A DNA stretch of 64,000 nt from Nocardia sp. alder85J. Its GTDB lineage: Bacteria; Actinomycetota; Actinomycetes; Mycobacteriales; Mycobacteriaceae. The DNA lies in NCBI RefSeq assembly GCF_020176955.2, contig NZ_JAIUCZ020000019.1, forward strand, positions 1-64,000, in the 5' to 3' direction. The translations under genes were made by a program, and so were the position numbers. The notes below the pieces were generated by a model, which had not been told where the DNA came from, searched no databases, and saw only the letters and a program-made list of their open reading frames with translations. Numbering within the stretch: the stretch's first letter is position 1; each line of letters begins with the position of its first letter. Of this stretch, positions 1 to 9,924 are shown one piece after another.

Positions 1-213
1 CCGGGACTCGATCCGGCGGCGGTGAAGTCGGGGCAGACCATGTTCGCCTGTGACGCGCTGAGCAGCGCGTTCCGGGGCGACACCGACCCCCGCGATTTCA
101 CCGGTTCCTACGTCCTGCTCGCCTCCCGCGAGCAGAGCGGGCCGATCACCGGACAGGCGATCTCGGTGGCGGCGCCGCCCCCGGAATCACCGCCGGAGTC
201 ACCACCACCCTGA
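1..213 (+). CDS. Short-chain dehydrogenase/reductase, 3' end only (partial, aberrant C-terminus)
   Basis: The open frame enters from the left edge and ends at the TGA at 211-213. Its residues read like the last 60 of a classical SDR of the cis-dihydrodiol / HcaB-type dehydrogenase group: a YVLLASRE segment followed by SGPITGQAISV, where the family normally ends in a V-D-G-G stretch and stops. Here the frame instead runs into a Pro/Glu/Ser-rich tail from about base 172, antisense to the porin gene on the other strand. The genuine end therefore seems lost and replaced. The catalytic Ser/Tyr/Lys part lies outside the window. It could be a pseudogene, or a misjoined contig edge. Confidence 0.55.
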   Translation, partial: PGLDPAAVKSGQTMFACDALSSAFRGDTDPRDFTGSYVLLASREQSGPITGQAISVAAPPPESPPESPPP

Positions 214-713
214 TCGGCCGGGCCGCCCTGGTCACCGCCCGCACCACCCGGGCCCTTCTGCTCGGCCTGTCCGGCCGAATCGCCGCTGCCCTCGGCGTGC
301 ACGCCGCTGCCCAGATCGATCTGGCAGCCGAGCAGGTAGCCGGTCTCGATCCGGCCGCCGGTCACCTTGACACCGTCCGGTGCGGTCACGTGCACCGAGG
401 TCACGCCGGACACCCAGGCGTTGCGCGACAGCGGGTTGGCCGCCAGCGAGCCGGAGAGGGTCGCGTGCTCACCGCTGCGGTCCACCTCGATGGTCAGACC
501 GTCGCGGGTGCTCAGTTGAATGTGCCCGTCGGGCAGCCCCACCTGGGTGTCGGCCTGTGCCGTGCCGACACCGGCCACCAGCATCGGCACACTGGCGAGG
601 GCGACGAACGCCGTGCCCAGTGCCCCGCGTACGGCCGGACCACGTTTCCCCATCCCGTTGCGCCCCATCCCGTTCGTCCCCGTCGCATTCGTCGTGGCAG
701 ACATGTCGTTCAT
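108..713 (-). CDS. MspA-family porin, probably 3'-truncated
   Basis: This is the second of two tandem MspA-like genes. MspA proteins form octameric outer-membrane channels for hydrophilic solutes in mycolate-bearing actinobacteria. The start is taken as the ATG at 713-711, which overlaps the TGA of the upstream porin gene (ATGA coupling). A hydrophobic signal segment ends at GTAQA before the mature start DTQVGLPDG. The N-terminal half (DRSGEHATLSGSL, GYLLGCQIDLGSGV) aligns with the upstream paralogue. After that a Gly/Asp/Ser-rich stretch begins, and the second conserved half (the VSGCAGYAQARSF-like end) is missing. The frame ends at 108 in sequence antisense to the SDR tail. A natural Gly-rich loop followed by loss of the gene end is the simplest reading. 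Confidence 0.6.
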   Translation of the reverse strand: MNDMSATTNATGTNGMGRNGMGKRGPAVRGALGTAFVALASVPMLVAGVGTAQADTQVGLPDGHIQLSTRDGLTIEVDRSGEHATLSGSLAANPLSRNAWVSGVTSVHVTAPDGVKVTGGRIETGYLLGCQIDLGSGVHAEGSGDSAGQAEQKGPGGAGGDQGGPADQGGGDSGGDSGGGAATEIACPVIGPLCSREASRT

Positions 714-1339
714 CCGATGCTGAAGGGCTGGCCGTAGAGGGTGACCTCGGCCGAACCACTGTCGTTCTTCACGGTCAGGGTGCTGAAGGCCCGCGCCTGC
801 GCGTATCCGGCGCATCCGCTGACCTGGACGGCGCGATCGGCGTAGGCGACACCGACCGCCCCCGCCGTCGGATCGAGCTTCTTGGTGTCGAACTTGACGG
901 TCGCCACGCCACCGGGCACCAGATTGATGTTGGGATAGATCTCGGGATAGGCCGAATTCGGCGAGATGTAGATGTCACCGCCGATCGTGACGCCGCCGGA
1001 CAGGTCGACCTGGCAGCCCACCACGTAGCCGGTGACCAGATTGCCCGAGGTCGCGCCGTCGATGGTCGCGAAGACCGTCGCGGACATACTCGCCGTGCGC
1101 GACAGACCGTTGGATGCGATCGATGGTGAGATGGTCGCATGTTCGCCGGAGCGCGTGAGGTCCACCCGAACCCCCGTCGCCGTCGTCAGGGACTGCTCGC
1201 CGTCGGGCAGCGGCACGAACGTATCCGCTTGCGCCACCGCGGAATCGAATGTCATGGCCGCCGCGCAACCGAACAGCATCGCGGCAAACCCCAGCCCCGC
1301 ACCGGCGGCCCTGCGGCCACCGGACTCATTTACCTTCAT
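710..1339 (-). CDS. MspA-family outer-membrane porin
   Basis: A 209-residue protein with the usual MspA length. Residues 1-38 form a signal peptide with a long hydrophobic core and an AQA-D cleavage site. The mature part starts DTFVPLPDGEQSL and contains the family hallmarks RSGEHATISPSI, TGYVVGCQVDLSGGV, a Pro/Tyr-rich middle, and the C-terminal QVSGCAGYAQARAFSTLTV. The two cysteines sit at the positions typical of nocardial members. The start ATG (1339) is preceded by GAAGGT seven bases upstream. It overlaps the next porin gene by four bases, so the two are likely co-translated. A perfect 12-bp palindrome lies 19 bp upstream of the start. Confidence 0.88.
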   Translation of the reverse strand: MKVNESGGRRAAGAGLGFAAMLFGCAAAMTFDSAVAQADTFVPLPDGEQSLTTATGVRVDLTRSGEHATISPSIASNGLSRTASMSATVFATIDGATSGNLVTGYVVGCQVDLSGGVTIGGDIYISPNSAYPEIYPNINLVPGGVATVKFDTKKLDPTAGAVGVAYADRAVQVSGCAGYAQARAFSTLTVKNDSGSAEVTLYGQPFSIG

Positions 1340-1357
1340 AAGTTACCTTCATCGGTT

Positions 1358-1369
1358 TCGAACGTTCGA
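1358..1369. promoter_or_regulatory. Perfect 12-bp palindrome upstream of the porin operon
   Basis: TCGAACGTTCGA is a perfect palindrome 19 bp upstream of the first porin start, where a -10 region or operator would be expected. No regulator gene lies next to it. Function as an operator is inference. Confidence 0.3.
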
Positions 1370-1506
1370 CACTGTCAGCAAACGCCGCCCACGCTCACAC
1401 CCACAGATGAACGGAAGCTGTCAGCAACCTGCGCGTTCAATGTGAATGCTAGATATTAACTGGCATCAGCGGACCCCGACTGTGTACCCTACCCGGCCGC
1501 AACTCT

Positions 1507-1523
1507 CGAGAATGCCATTCTCG
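1507..1523. promoter_or_regulatory. 17-bp palindrome (GAGAATG-C-CATTCTC), candidate operator of the fadB-like gene
   Basis: CGAGAATG and CATTCTCG flank a single central base, 46 bp upstream of the start of the multifunctional beta-oxidation gene. The size and symmetry are those of a TetR-type operator. A related GAAT-N3-ATTC element sits at 7600-7612 before the hydrolase gene, suggesting a shared regulator. Which regulator is unknown. Confidence 0.5.
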
Positions 1524-1569
1524 CTGGGTGGTATGACTATTACACCGAGTCAGGAAGTGAGACGACAGC

Positions 1570-3636
<2,067 letters not shown>

Positions 3637-3988
3637 GCCGGTGACGCCTTCGGCCGGGCGGAGATCCCGCCGCCCGGCACGTCGGCTTGCCCGGGTGCCC
3701 GCGGCCGCGTGTCCGGCGGCCGCGGACGCCTCCGGCTGCCCGGCGGCCGCACTTTTCTCCCGCCGCCGCACACATCGACCGCTGCCCGGACGCCTCCCGG
3801 TGGCCGCGCGGCGCATCGGCGTCACCCGGCCGCGATGTCCGGCCGGCGCGCATTCGCGCGCGGCACTGTCGGCGGGGTCCGCACCGGATGACGCAAACCG
3901 TGGCCAATAACTAGATGAGCGCTTACTCTCTTTTATGGTGGCCGCACGGGCGCGAGGCGACGTGCGGCGCTCGCGAGAGAGGATTTCC
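3637..3988. other. Intergenic region without a recognisable gene
   Basis: This 352-bp stretch is Pro/Arg-codon-like in all frames and gives no recognisable protein. Close to the aldehyde dehydrogenase start it becomes AT-richer (3901-3940) and holds the hexamer palindrome AGCGCT inside TGAGCGCTTACTC at 3916-3928, which resembles a weak TetR-type site. The promoter of the downstream operon is most likely here. Confidence 0.35.
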
Positions 3989-5485
3989 ATGCCGACGAAC
4001 GCCGCACTCGATCGACAGTCACTGCCGTTTCTGGCCCGGGGGCCCAAGCGCCTGCTGATCGGCGGCGAGTGGGTCGAATCCGCTTCCGGCCGAACATTTC
4101 CGAGCATCGATCCGTCCACCGGCACGGTGATCGCGGAGATCGCGCAGGGCGACCCGGCCGATGTGGACGCGGCGGTGGCCGCCGCCCGGCAGGCGTTCGA
4201 GGGCCCGTGGCGCGCGCTGACCCCGGCGGCCCGGCAGTCGATCATCTGGCAGATCGCCGACGTCCTCCAGGCCGACATGGCCGAACTGCGGCGGCTGGAA
4301 TCCGCCGACATGGGCATGCCGATCGGCCGCGATCCGAGCGCCGGCGCGGACAAGGCGGTCGAGGTGCTGCGCTACTTCGCCGGTTTCGCCACCAAGATCC
4401 ACGGTCGCACCCTGCCGAATTCGATGCCGTGGCAGATCCTCACCTACACGTTGCACGAACCGGTCGGCGTGGTCGCGTCGATCATCCCGTGGAACAGCCC
4501 CATCAACAACGTGCTGTGGAAGCTGGCGCCGGTGCTGGCCAGCGGCTGCACGATGGTGCTCAAGCCCGCCGAGGAGGCGAGCCTGGTCGCCCTCCGGATC
4601 GGCGAACTGCTCGCGGAGACCGACCTGCCCGCCGGTGTGGTGAACATCGTCACCGGCTTCGGCGAGGCGGGCGCCGCGCTGGTGGAGCATCGCGGGGTCG
4701 ACAAGGTCGCGTTCACCGGTTCGACCGCCACCGGTCAGGCGATCGTGCGCGCCGCCGCGGGCAATCTGAAGAAGCTGACCCTCGAACTCGGCGGCAAGTC
4801 ACCGGATGTCGTGTTCGCGGACGCGGATTTCCGGCGCGCGGTACCCGGCGTCGCGATGGGCGTGTTCGGCAACTCCGGCCAGGCGTGCTGCGCGGGCACC
4901 CGAATCTTCGTGCAGCGCGCCATCTTCGAGGAGTTCTCCGCGGCGCTGGCGACCTACGCCGCGAAACTGCGGGTCGGCGCGGGCCTGGATCCCGAGACCC
5001 GGATCGGGCCGCTGGTCTCCCAGGCCCAATTGTCCCGCGTCACCGGCTATCTCGACATCGGCAAGGAGGCCGGGGCGAAGGTGCTCGCGGGCGGCGCCCG
5101 GATCACCGAGGGCGAGCTCGCGAACGGGTACTTCGTGCCGCCGACCCTGCTGGCCGACGTCACCGACAACATGGCGGTGGTGCGCGAGGAGATCTTCGGC
5201 CCGGTCGGCTGCCTGCTGCCGTTCGACACGATCGAGGAGGTCGCGGAGCGCTCCAACGACACCGAATTCGGTCTGGCGGGCGGTATCTGGACCACGAACC
5301 TCGGCAACGCGCATCGGCTGGCCGCGCTGATGCGCACCGGCACGGTCTGGGTCAACACCTACAACCTGTTCGATCCGGCGGTCCCGTTCGGCGGCTACAA
5401 GATGAGCGGCTGGGGCCACGAGAACGGGCCGGACGCGCTGAGCCAGTACCTCACCACCAAGGCCGTCTGGGTCCGTACCGACTAA
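3989..5485 (+). CDS. NAD(P)-dependent aldehyde dehydrogenase
   Basis: A 498-residue class 1/2-type aldehyde dehydrogenase, oxidising an aldehyde to the acid in the cytosol. Visible motifs are VASIIPWNSPINN (cofactor cleft), LKPAEEASLVAL, VAFTGSTATGQAI, the general-base glutamate in LELGGKSPDVV, the catalytic cysteine in GNSGQACCAGTR, EEIFGPVGCLLPF, and the C-terminal PFGGYKMSGWGHENG. The start was set at the ATG at 3989, which has GAGAGGA seven bases upstream, in preference to a GTG/ATG 54 bp earlier. It is followed after 13 bp by an acyl-CoA ligase gene and then by an FMN-fold gene, so the three probably form one operon converting an aldehyde to acid to acyl-CoA. Confidence 0.92.
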   Translation: MPTNAALDRQSLPFLARGPKRLLIGGEWVESASGRTFPSIDPSTGTVIAEIAQGDPADVDAAVAAARQAFEGPWRALTPAARQSIIWQIADVLQADMAELRRLESADMGMPIGRDPSAGADKAVEVLRYFAGFATKIHGRTLPNSMPWQILTYTLHEPVGVVASIIPWNSPINNVLWKLAPVLASGCTMVLKPAEEASLVALRIGELLAETDLPAGVVNIVTGFGEAGAALVEHRGVDKVAFTGSTATGQAIVRAAAGNLKKLTLELGGKSPDVVFADADFRRAVPGVAMGVFGNSGQACCAGTRIFVQRAIFEEFSAALATYAAKLRVGAGLDPETRIGPLVSQAQLSRVTGYLDIGKEAGAKVLAGGARITEGELANGYFVPPTLLADVTDNMAVVREEIFGPVGCLLPFDTIEEVAERSNDTEFGLAGGIWTTNLGNAHRLAALMRTGTVWVNTYNLFDPAVPFGGYKMSGWGHENGPDALSQYLTTKAVWVRTD

Positions 5486-5498
5486 ACTGCGCCACACC

Positions 5499-7097
5499 AT
5501 GATCGACGACACCGACCGCAGCATCCCGGCCCGGCTGCTGCGCGTCGCCGCCGCACACCCCGATCAGGAAGCGGTGGTCGACGGCGAGATCCGGATCACC
5601 TACGCACGATTGGCCACCGCGATCGTGCAGGCCACCCGGTCGGCGCTCGCGGCGGGCATCCTGCCCGGCGACCGCGCCGCCATCCTGGCCCCCAACGGCT
5701 ATCGGTGGATCCTCGCCGCCCTGGGCATCCTCGGCGCCCGCGGCGTCGTGGTGCCGGTGAACACCCGCTTCAAGGGCGCCGAGGCCGCCGACGTGCTGGC
5801 CCGCTCCGGGGCCCGGATCCTGTTCACCGACAACGACTTCCTGGGCATCGACTTCGCGCAGCTGCTGGCCGAGCACACGGCGGCGCTGCCGGAGCCGATC
5901 CGGGTGGTCGTGATGAACGGCCCCGCGCGCGAGGATGTCCCGTGGCACCGGTATCTCGGCGACGGCCGCCTGGTCGCGGAGAGCGCCGCCACCGCGCGGA
6001 TCGCCTCGGTCGGGCCCGACGACCCGTGCGACATCCTGTTCACCTCCGGCACCACCGGCCGGCCCAAGGGCGCCGTGAGCACCCACGGCCGGTTGCTGCG
6101 GCTCTACGACGACTGGAGCGATATCGTCGGATTGCGTTCCGGCGGAAGGCAACTGGTGATCACGCCGTTCTTCCACTCGTTCGGTTACAAGGCCGGGTGG
6201 CTGGCCACGCTGCTGCGCGGGGCCACCGTCGTGCCGATGGCGGTGTTCGATGTGGACACCGTGCTGGCGACGGTCGAGCGCGAGCGGATCACCCTGCTGC
6301 CCGGCCCGCCCACCCTGCTCCAGGATCTGCTCGACAGCCCCGACCGGGACCGCTACGACCTGACCTCGTTGCGCGCCACCGTGATCGGCGCGGCGACCAT
6401 CCCGGTGGACCTGATCCGGCGGCTGCGCGACGAGATGACCTTCACCACCGTCCTCAGCGGTTACGGCCTCACCGAGACCAACGGGCCGGCCTCGCTGTGC
6501 CGCGCGGACGACGACCTCGACACCATCGCGCACACCGCCGGGAAGGCCATGCCCGGCACCGAGATCCGCATCGTCGACGGCAACGGCACGGAACTGCCGC
6601 CCGGCGCGCACGGCGAGATCGTCATCCGCGGCTACCACCTGATGACCGGCTATCTGGACGATCCGGTGGCGACCGCGGCCGCGATCGACGGCGCGGGCTG
6701 GCTGCACACCGGCGACCTCGGCCGCCTGGACGAGCGCGGCTATCTGATGATCACCGGCCGGATGAAGGAGATGTTCGTCGTCGGCGGCTTCAACGTGTAC
6801 CCCGCCGAGGTCGAGGAGTTGCTGCTCGGCCACGAGGCACTGGCCCGGGTCGCCGTGGTCGGCCTCCCCGATACCCGGCTGGGCGAGGTCGGCATGGCCT
6901 TCGTGGTGCCGCGTCCCGGCGCCACCGTCACCGCCGACGAGCTGATCACCTGGGCGCGTGCGCGAATGGCCAACTACAAGGCGCCCCGGTACGTCGAGAT
7001 CTGCCCCGCGTTACCAACCAATGCGTTGGGTAAGATCCGCAAGGACGAACTGCTCGCACGCGGCCTGTCCCGCGCGGACGCAGCACACCGGAGGTGA
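5499..7097 (+). CDS. Acyl-CoA synthetase (FadD3-like AMP-forming ligase)
   Basis: A 532-residue ANL-superfamily ligase that activates a carboxylic acid to its acyl-AMP and then acyl-CoA. Motifs in order: the P-loop ILFTSGTTGRPKGAVSTH, TPFFHSFGYKAG, the adenine-binding SGYGLTETNGP, the hinge aspartate in WLHTGDLGRLDERGYL, ITGRMKEMFVVGGFNVYPAEVEE, and the catalytic lysine region NALGKIRKDEL. The wording of the P-loop and GFNVYP region resembles FadD3, which acts on steroid ring C/D propionates, but the substrate cannot be fixed from sequence. It lies 13 bp after the aldehyde dehydrogenase gene, whose product could be its substrate. Confidence 0.88.
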   Translation: MIDDTDRSIPARLLRVAAAHPDQEAVVDGEIRITYARLATAIVQATRSALAAGILPGDRAAILAPNGYRWILAALGILGARGVVVPVNTRFKGAEAADVLARSGARILFTDNDFLGIDFAQLLAEHTAALPEPIRVVVMNGPAREDVPWHRYLGDGRLVAESAATARIASVGPDDPCDILFTSGTTGRPKGAVSTHGRLLRLYDDWSDIVGLRSGGRQLVITPFFHSFGYKAGWLATLLRGATVVPMAVFDVDTVLATVERERITLLPGPPTLLQDLLDSPDRDRYDLTSLRATVIGAATIPVDLIRRLRDEMTFTTVLSGYGLTETNGPASLCRADDDLDTIAHTAGKAMPGTEIRIVDGNGTELPPGAHGEIVIRGYHLMTGYLDDPVATAAAIDGAGWLHTGDLGRLDERGYLMITGRMKEMFVVGGFNVYPAEVEELLLGHEALARVAVVGLPDTRLGEVGMAFVVPRPGATVTADELITWARARMANYKAPRYVEICPALPTNALGKIRKDELLARGLSRADAAHRR

Positions 7098-7104
7098 ATG
7101 GCAC

Positions 7105-7563
7105 ATGGGTATCCGCCTGTCCCCCGACGAGGCCTGGGAGATGCTGGCGCAGTCGCACACCGGCATCCTGACCACCCTGACCGCCGACGGCCGGCCGGTG
7201 ACGCTGCCGGTCTGGTTCACGGTGCTCGACCACGCGATCTGCCTGCAAACCCCGCGCTCGGCGAAGAAACTGTCCCGGATCCGCCGCGACCCGCGGGCCT
7301 CGTTCCTGGTGGAAACCGGTGAACTGTGGGCGGAACTGCGCGCGGTGCACCTCTCCGGCGAGATCACGGAGGTGGACGATCCGGCGCAGGCCGAGCGGAT
7401 CGCGGAGAGCATCGAGAAGAAGTACGCGGCCTTCCGCACCCCGCAGCAGGCATTGCCCGACGCCACCCGCGACCACTACGCGCAGATGGCATATCTGCGT
7501 TTCGTCCCCGACCCCCGCATGCTCACCTGGGACAACCGCCGGATCACCACCCGGACCGGATAA
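7105..7563 (+). CDS. Pyridoxamine-5'-phosphate-oxidase-fold (split beta-barrel) flavin/F420-binding protein
   Basis: A 152-residue small split-barrel protein. LAQSHTGILTTLTADGRPVTLPVWF is the usual start of this fold, in which FMN, F420 or haem is bound at a dimer interface; the RSAKKLSRIRRDPRASFLVE stretch follows. The start is the ATG at 7105, with a perfect GGAGGTG at 7090-7096; an earlier ATG at 7098 is out of frame. It begins 7 bp after the acyl-CoA ligase gene, so it is part of the same operon. The role is probably redox or ligand binding; the cofactor cannot be told from sequence alone. Confidence 0.8.
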   Translation: MGIRLSPDEAWEMLAQSHTGILTTLTADGRPVTLPVWFTVLDHAICLQTPRSAKKLSRIRRDPRASFLVETGELWAELRAVHLSGEITEVDDPAQAERIAESIEKKYAAFRTPQQALPDATRDHYAQMAYLRFVPDPRMLTWDNRRITTRTG

Positions 7564-7599
7564 CCACGGCAGCCGCCGGACTCCGTATCCAACCGGTCA

Positions 7600-7612
7600 A
7601 GAATGATATTCT
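7600..7612. promoter_or_regulatory. AGAAT-N3-ATTCT inverted repeat before the HSL-type hydrolase
   Basis: A 13-bp inverted repeat 36 bp upstream of the hydrolase start. It shares the GAAT-N3-ATTC core with the palindrome at 1507-1523 in front of the fadB-like gene, so both may be read by one TetR-type regulator. Confidence 0.4.
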
Positions 7613-7648
7613 CCTGATTCGGATTGTGCTTCTCAAAGGAGTTCGGCA

Positions 7649-8626
7649 GTGACCGACAGCGATGCCCGCGCCGTGCTGCATCTACCCGCCCGGGACATCC
7701 CGGTTCCGGTGTCCGTCAGCGAACAGGCGCAGGCCATCCTGGCGCTCGGCCCGCTGGCCCCGTCCCCGTCGTGGCCCGCCCTGGACGACCCCGACGGCTG
7801 GCGCACCCTGATCGCGGATCTCGACGCCCGCACCCTGCGGATGGCCCCCGGTTCCGGCGCCCCCGCCGAGGTCGAGGAGATCCCGGTCGGTCCCGCCCGC
7901 GTCCACGCCATCACCCCGCCCGGCGTCGACCCCGGCGACCGCCGCACCTATCTGGAGATCCACGGCGGCGGCTTCATCCAGGGCGGCGGCGAACTGTGCC
8001 GCGCCCGCGGCATCGACAACGCCCACCGCATCGGCCGGCACTGCTGGTCGGTCGACTACCGCATGCCCCCCGACCACCCCTACCCCGCCGCCCTCGACGA
8101 CTGCGTCGCCGCCTACCGGGAACTGTTGCGGCGCCGCGAACCCCACGAGATCGTCATCGGCGGCGTCTCGGCCGGCGGCAATCTGGCCGCCGCCACCGTC
8201 CTGCGCGCCCGCGACGAGGGCCTGCCCCTCCCGGCCGGCGTCGTCCTCGCCACCCCCGCCGCCGACCTCACCGAATCCGGCGACACCTGGCAGACCAACC
8301 TGGGCCTGGACAACCTCCTCGACCACTCCCCCACCCCCGCCCTCTACGCCGGCGACCACGACCGCCGCAACCCCTACCTGTCCCCTGTCTTCGGCGATTT
8401 CAGCCGCGGCTTCCCCCCGGCCCTGCTGCTGTCCGGTACCCGCGACATGCTGCTGTCCGACACCGTCCGCCTGCACCGCGCCCTGCGCGCCGCCGACATC
8501 CCCGCCGCCCTGCACGTCTGGGAGGCCGCCGCCCACGGCGGCTTCCTCGGCCGCGCCCCCGAAGACGCCGAACGCACCCGCGAGATCCGCCTCTTCCTCA
8601 CCGAATGCTGGGGTGCGGACGCATAG
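7649..8626 (+). CDS. Alpha/beta hydrolase of the hormone-sensitive-lipase family
   Basis: A 325-residue cytosolic carboxylesterase/lipase-like enzyme. The oxyanion-hole HGGGF appears in YLEIHGGGFIQGG. The nucleophile serine is in IGGVSAGGNLAA (GxSAGG), the acid in LLSGTRDMLLSD, and the histidine in AAAHGGFLG, giving a complete catalytic triad. The start codon is GTG at 7649 with AAAGGAG at 7636-7642. It has its own upstream operator-like inverted repeat and no obvious operon partner. The 7.9-8.6 kb part is strikingly C-ending in codon use compared with the genes before it. Confidence 0.88.
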   Translation: MTDSDARAVLHLPARDIPVPVSVSEQAQAILALGPLAPSPSWPALDDPDGWRTLIADLDARTLRMAPGSGAPAEVEEIPVGPARVHAITPPGVDPGDRRTYLEIHGGGFIQGGGELCRARGIDNAHRIGRHCWSVDYRMPPDHPYPAALDDCVAAYRELLRRREPHEIVIGGVSAGGNLAAATVLRARDEGLPLPAGVVLATPAADLTESGDTWQTNLGLDNLLDHSPTPALYAGDHDRRNPYLSPVFGDFSRGFPPALLLSGTRDMLLSDTVRLHRALRAADIPAALHVWEAAAHGGFLGRAPEDAERTREIRLFLTECWGADA

Positions 8627-8635
8627 AATCGCGGC

Positions 8636-9177
8636 ATGGTCGCGATCTTCGACTGGGCTCGACCCGACAACATCAGCCGGAACCGATCACGCTCGACATC
8701 TGGCGGGAACTGCCCGAGGACTTCTGCCGCTTGGTGGAGGTCGTCAACGGCGACGCCGTGCGCGGCGAGTCGCCGAGCCGGGCACATCAGAAGGCGATCC
8801 ATCGGCTGCTCATCATGCTCGAGGTACCCCGGGCCACGATCCGGCGGCCCGACATCGCCTTGTTCGACTGCGTGCCGCCGGATGTCCGTCCGGTTCCGGC
8901 CCGCAATCTGAAGGTCATCGTCGAGGTCATCTCACCCAGTCACGTGAAAACCGATCGGCTGGACAAGATGAACGAGTACGCGGCCGCCGGGATCCCCTGG
9001 TACTGGCTGGTCAGCGTGTCCGATACCGAGGTCACCGGCATCGAGACCTACGCTCTCGACCACGGCGTCGGCCACTACCGGCCGGCCCGGATCCTGAAGC
9101 CGGGCACTGGATTCGCCGTCGACCTACCGATCCGGATCCAGATCGACTGGGAGCGGCTCACCGATCTCGTGCGCTGA
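8636..9177 (+). pseudogene. Uma2-family endonuclease-like gene, frameshifted and internally deleted
   Basis: The ATG at 8636 begins MVAIFDWARPD, the standard Uma2 (DUF820) N-terminus of nocardial homologues, but the matching continuation HQPEPITLDIWRELPEDF is in another frame starting near 8671. A small indel at about 8669 therefore breaks the gene. The second frame then runs to the TGA at 9177 with VPRATIRRPDIALF, KVIVEVISPSHVKTDR and AAAGIPWYWLV. Between HRLLIMLE and VPRATIRR about 30 residues usual in the family seem to be missing. Uma2 proteins have a PD-(D/E)XK-like fold. The 3' end overlaps the tetR gene on the opposite strand by 54 bp. Confidence 0.75.
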
Positions 9178-9810
9178 GTCCGGGCGGCGGGTGCGGCGGG
9201 CGGCGAGGAAGTCGCGGACGATGCGGGCGCAGTCGGCGGGGGTGGCCGGGCGCAGGCCGGTCAGTTTCAGGAAGATGATCGGGCCGAGGAGCTGGGCCAG
9301 GACGAAGACGCGGTCCTGGTCGCCGAGTTCGGCGCGGGCGGCGGGCGTGTCCAGGACCCGGTCGAACGGCACCCGGTAGTGCTCGATGACGCTGGCGCGC
9401 AACGAGTTCACCATCGGGGAGCGGCCGTCGGGGGCCGTGGGGGCGGGGCCGATCCCGAGGCCCATCCAGGCCAGGGTGCTCAGCTGCGCGGGCGCCTGCT
9501 CGATGGCGGCGGTCTGGGCGATCAGCAGTTCGGTCAGTTGTTGTTCGACGGTACCGTCCGGCGCGGGCGGAACCACCTGCGGCAGCAGCCGTTCGAAGGC
9601 GGCGGCCAGCAGGCCCGCGCTGTTGCCGAAGTTGCGGTAGAGGGTGGTGCGCGCGACCTTCGACGCCCGGGTGACCGCCTCGACGGTGACCGCCTCGATC
9701 CCCCCGGAGGCCAGCAGTTGCGTCGCGGCCGCCAGCAGCCGATCCCGCGATCGCAATTTGCGCGGATCGACCGACTCGGAATCACCGGGGAGCAGCGGGG
9801 CTCGACTCAT
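9124..9810 (-). CDS. TetR-family transcriptional regulator
   Basis: A 228-residue regulator. The N-terminal HTH is typical: SRDRLLAAATQLLASGGIEAVTVEAVTRASKVARTTLYRNFGN, with the recognition helix around KVARTTLYRNF. The C-terminal ligand domain is generic. The start ATG at 9810 has AGGA eight bases upstream; in-frame starts at 9831 and 9834 are possible. It is divergent from the DHA2-type efflux gene at 9925. The 90-bp gap carries two inverted repeats, so it is likely a local repressor of the pump and of itself. Its 3' end overlaps the Uma2 remnant. Confidence 0.88.
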   Translation of the reverse strand: MSRAPLLPGDSESVDPRKLRSRDRLLAAATQLLASGGIEAVTVEAVTRASKVARTTLYRNFGNSAGLLAAAFERLLPQVVPPAPDGTVEQQLTELLIAQTAAIEQAPAQLSTLAWMGLGIGPAPTAPDGRSPMVNSLRASVIEHYRVPFDRVLDTPAARAELGDQDRVFVLAQLLGPIIFLKLTGLRPATPADCARIVRDFLAARRTRRPDSAHEIGEPLPVDLDPDR

Positions 9811-9866
9811 CACTTCCATCCTGCCGGACATCACAGTGCCCGAGGGTTTCCCTCGCCTCGGGCAGT

Positions 9867-9908
9867 CGCTACGCTACCGAAAGTAGCGAAGCGATACCAT
9901 TGGTATCG
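9867..9908. promoter_or_regulatory. Double inverted-repeat operator region between tetR and the MFS gene
   Basis: TCGCTAC (9867-9873) and GTAGCGA (9883-9889) form one inverted repeat, with an alternative inner one GCTAC/GTAGC. CGATACCA-T-TGGTATCG at 9892-9908 is a perfect 17-bp palindrome ending 16 bp before the MFS start codon. Placement between divergent tetR and efflux genes is classical for TetR operators. Confidence 0.6.
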
Positions 9909-9924
9909 AAACTGTGGAGGCGCT

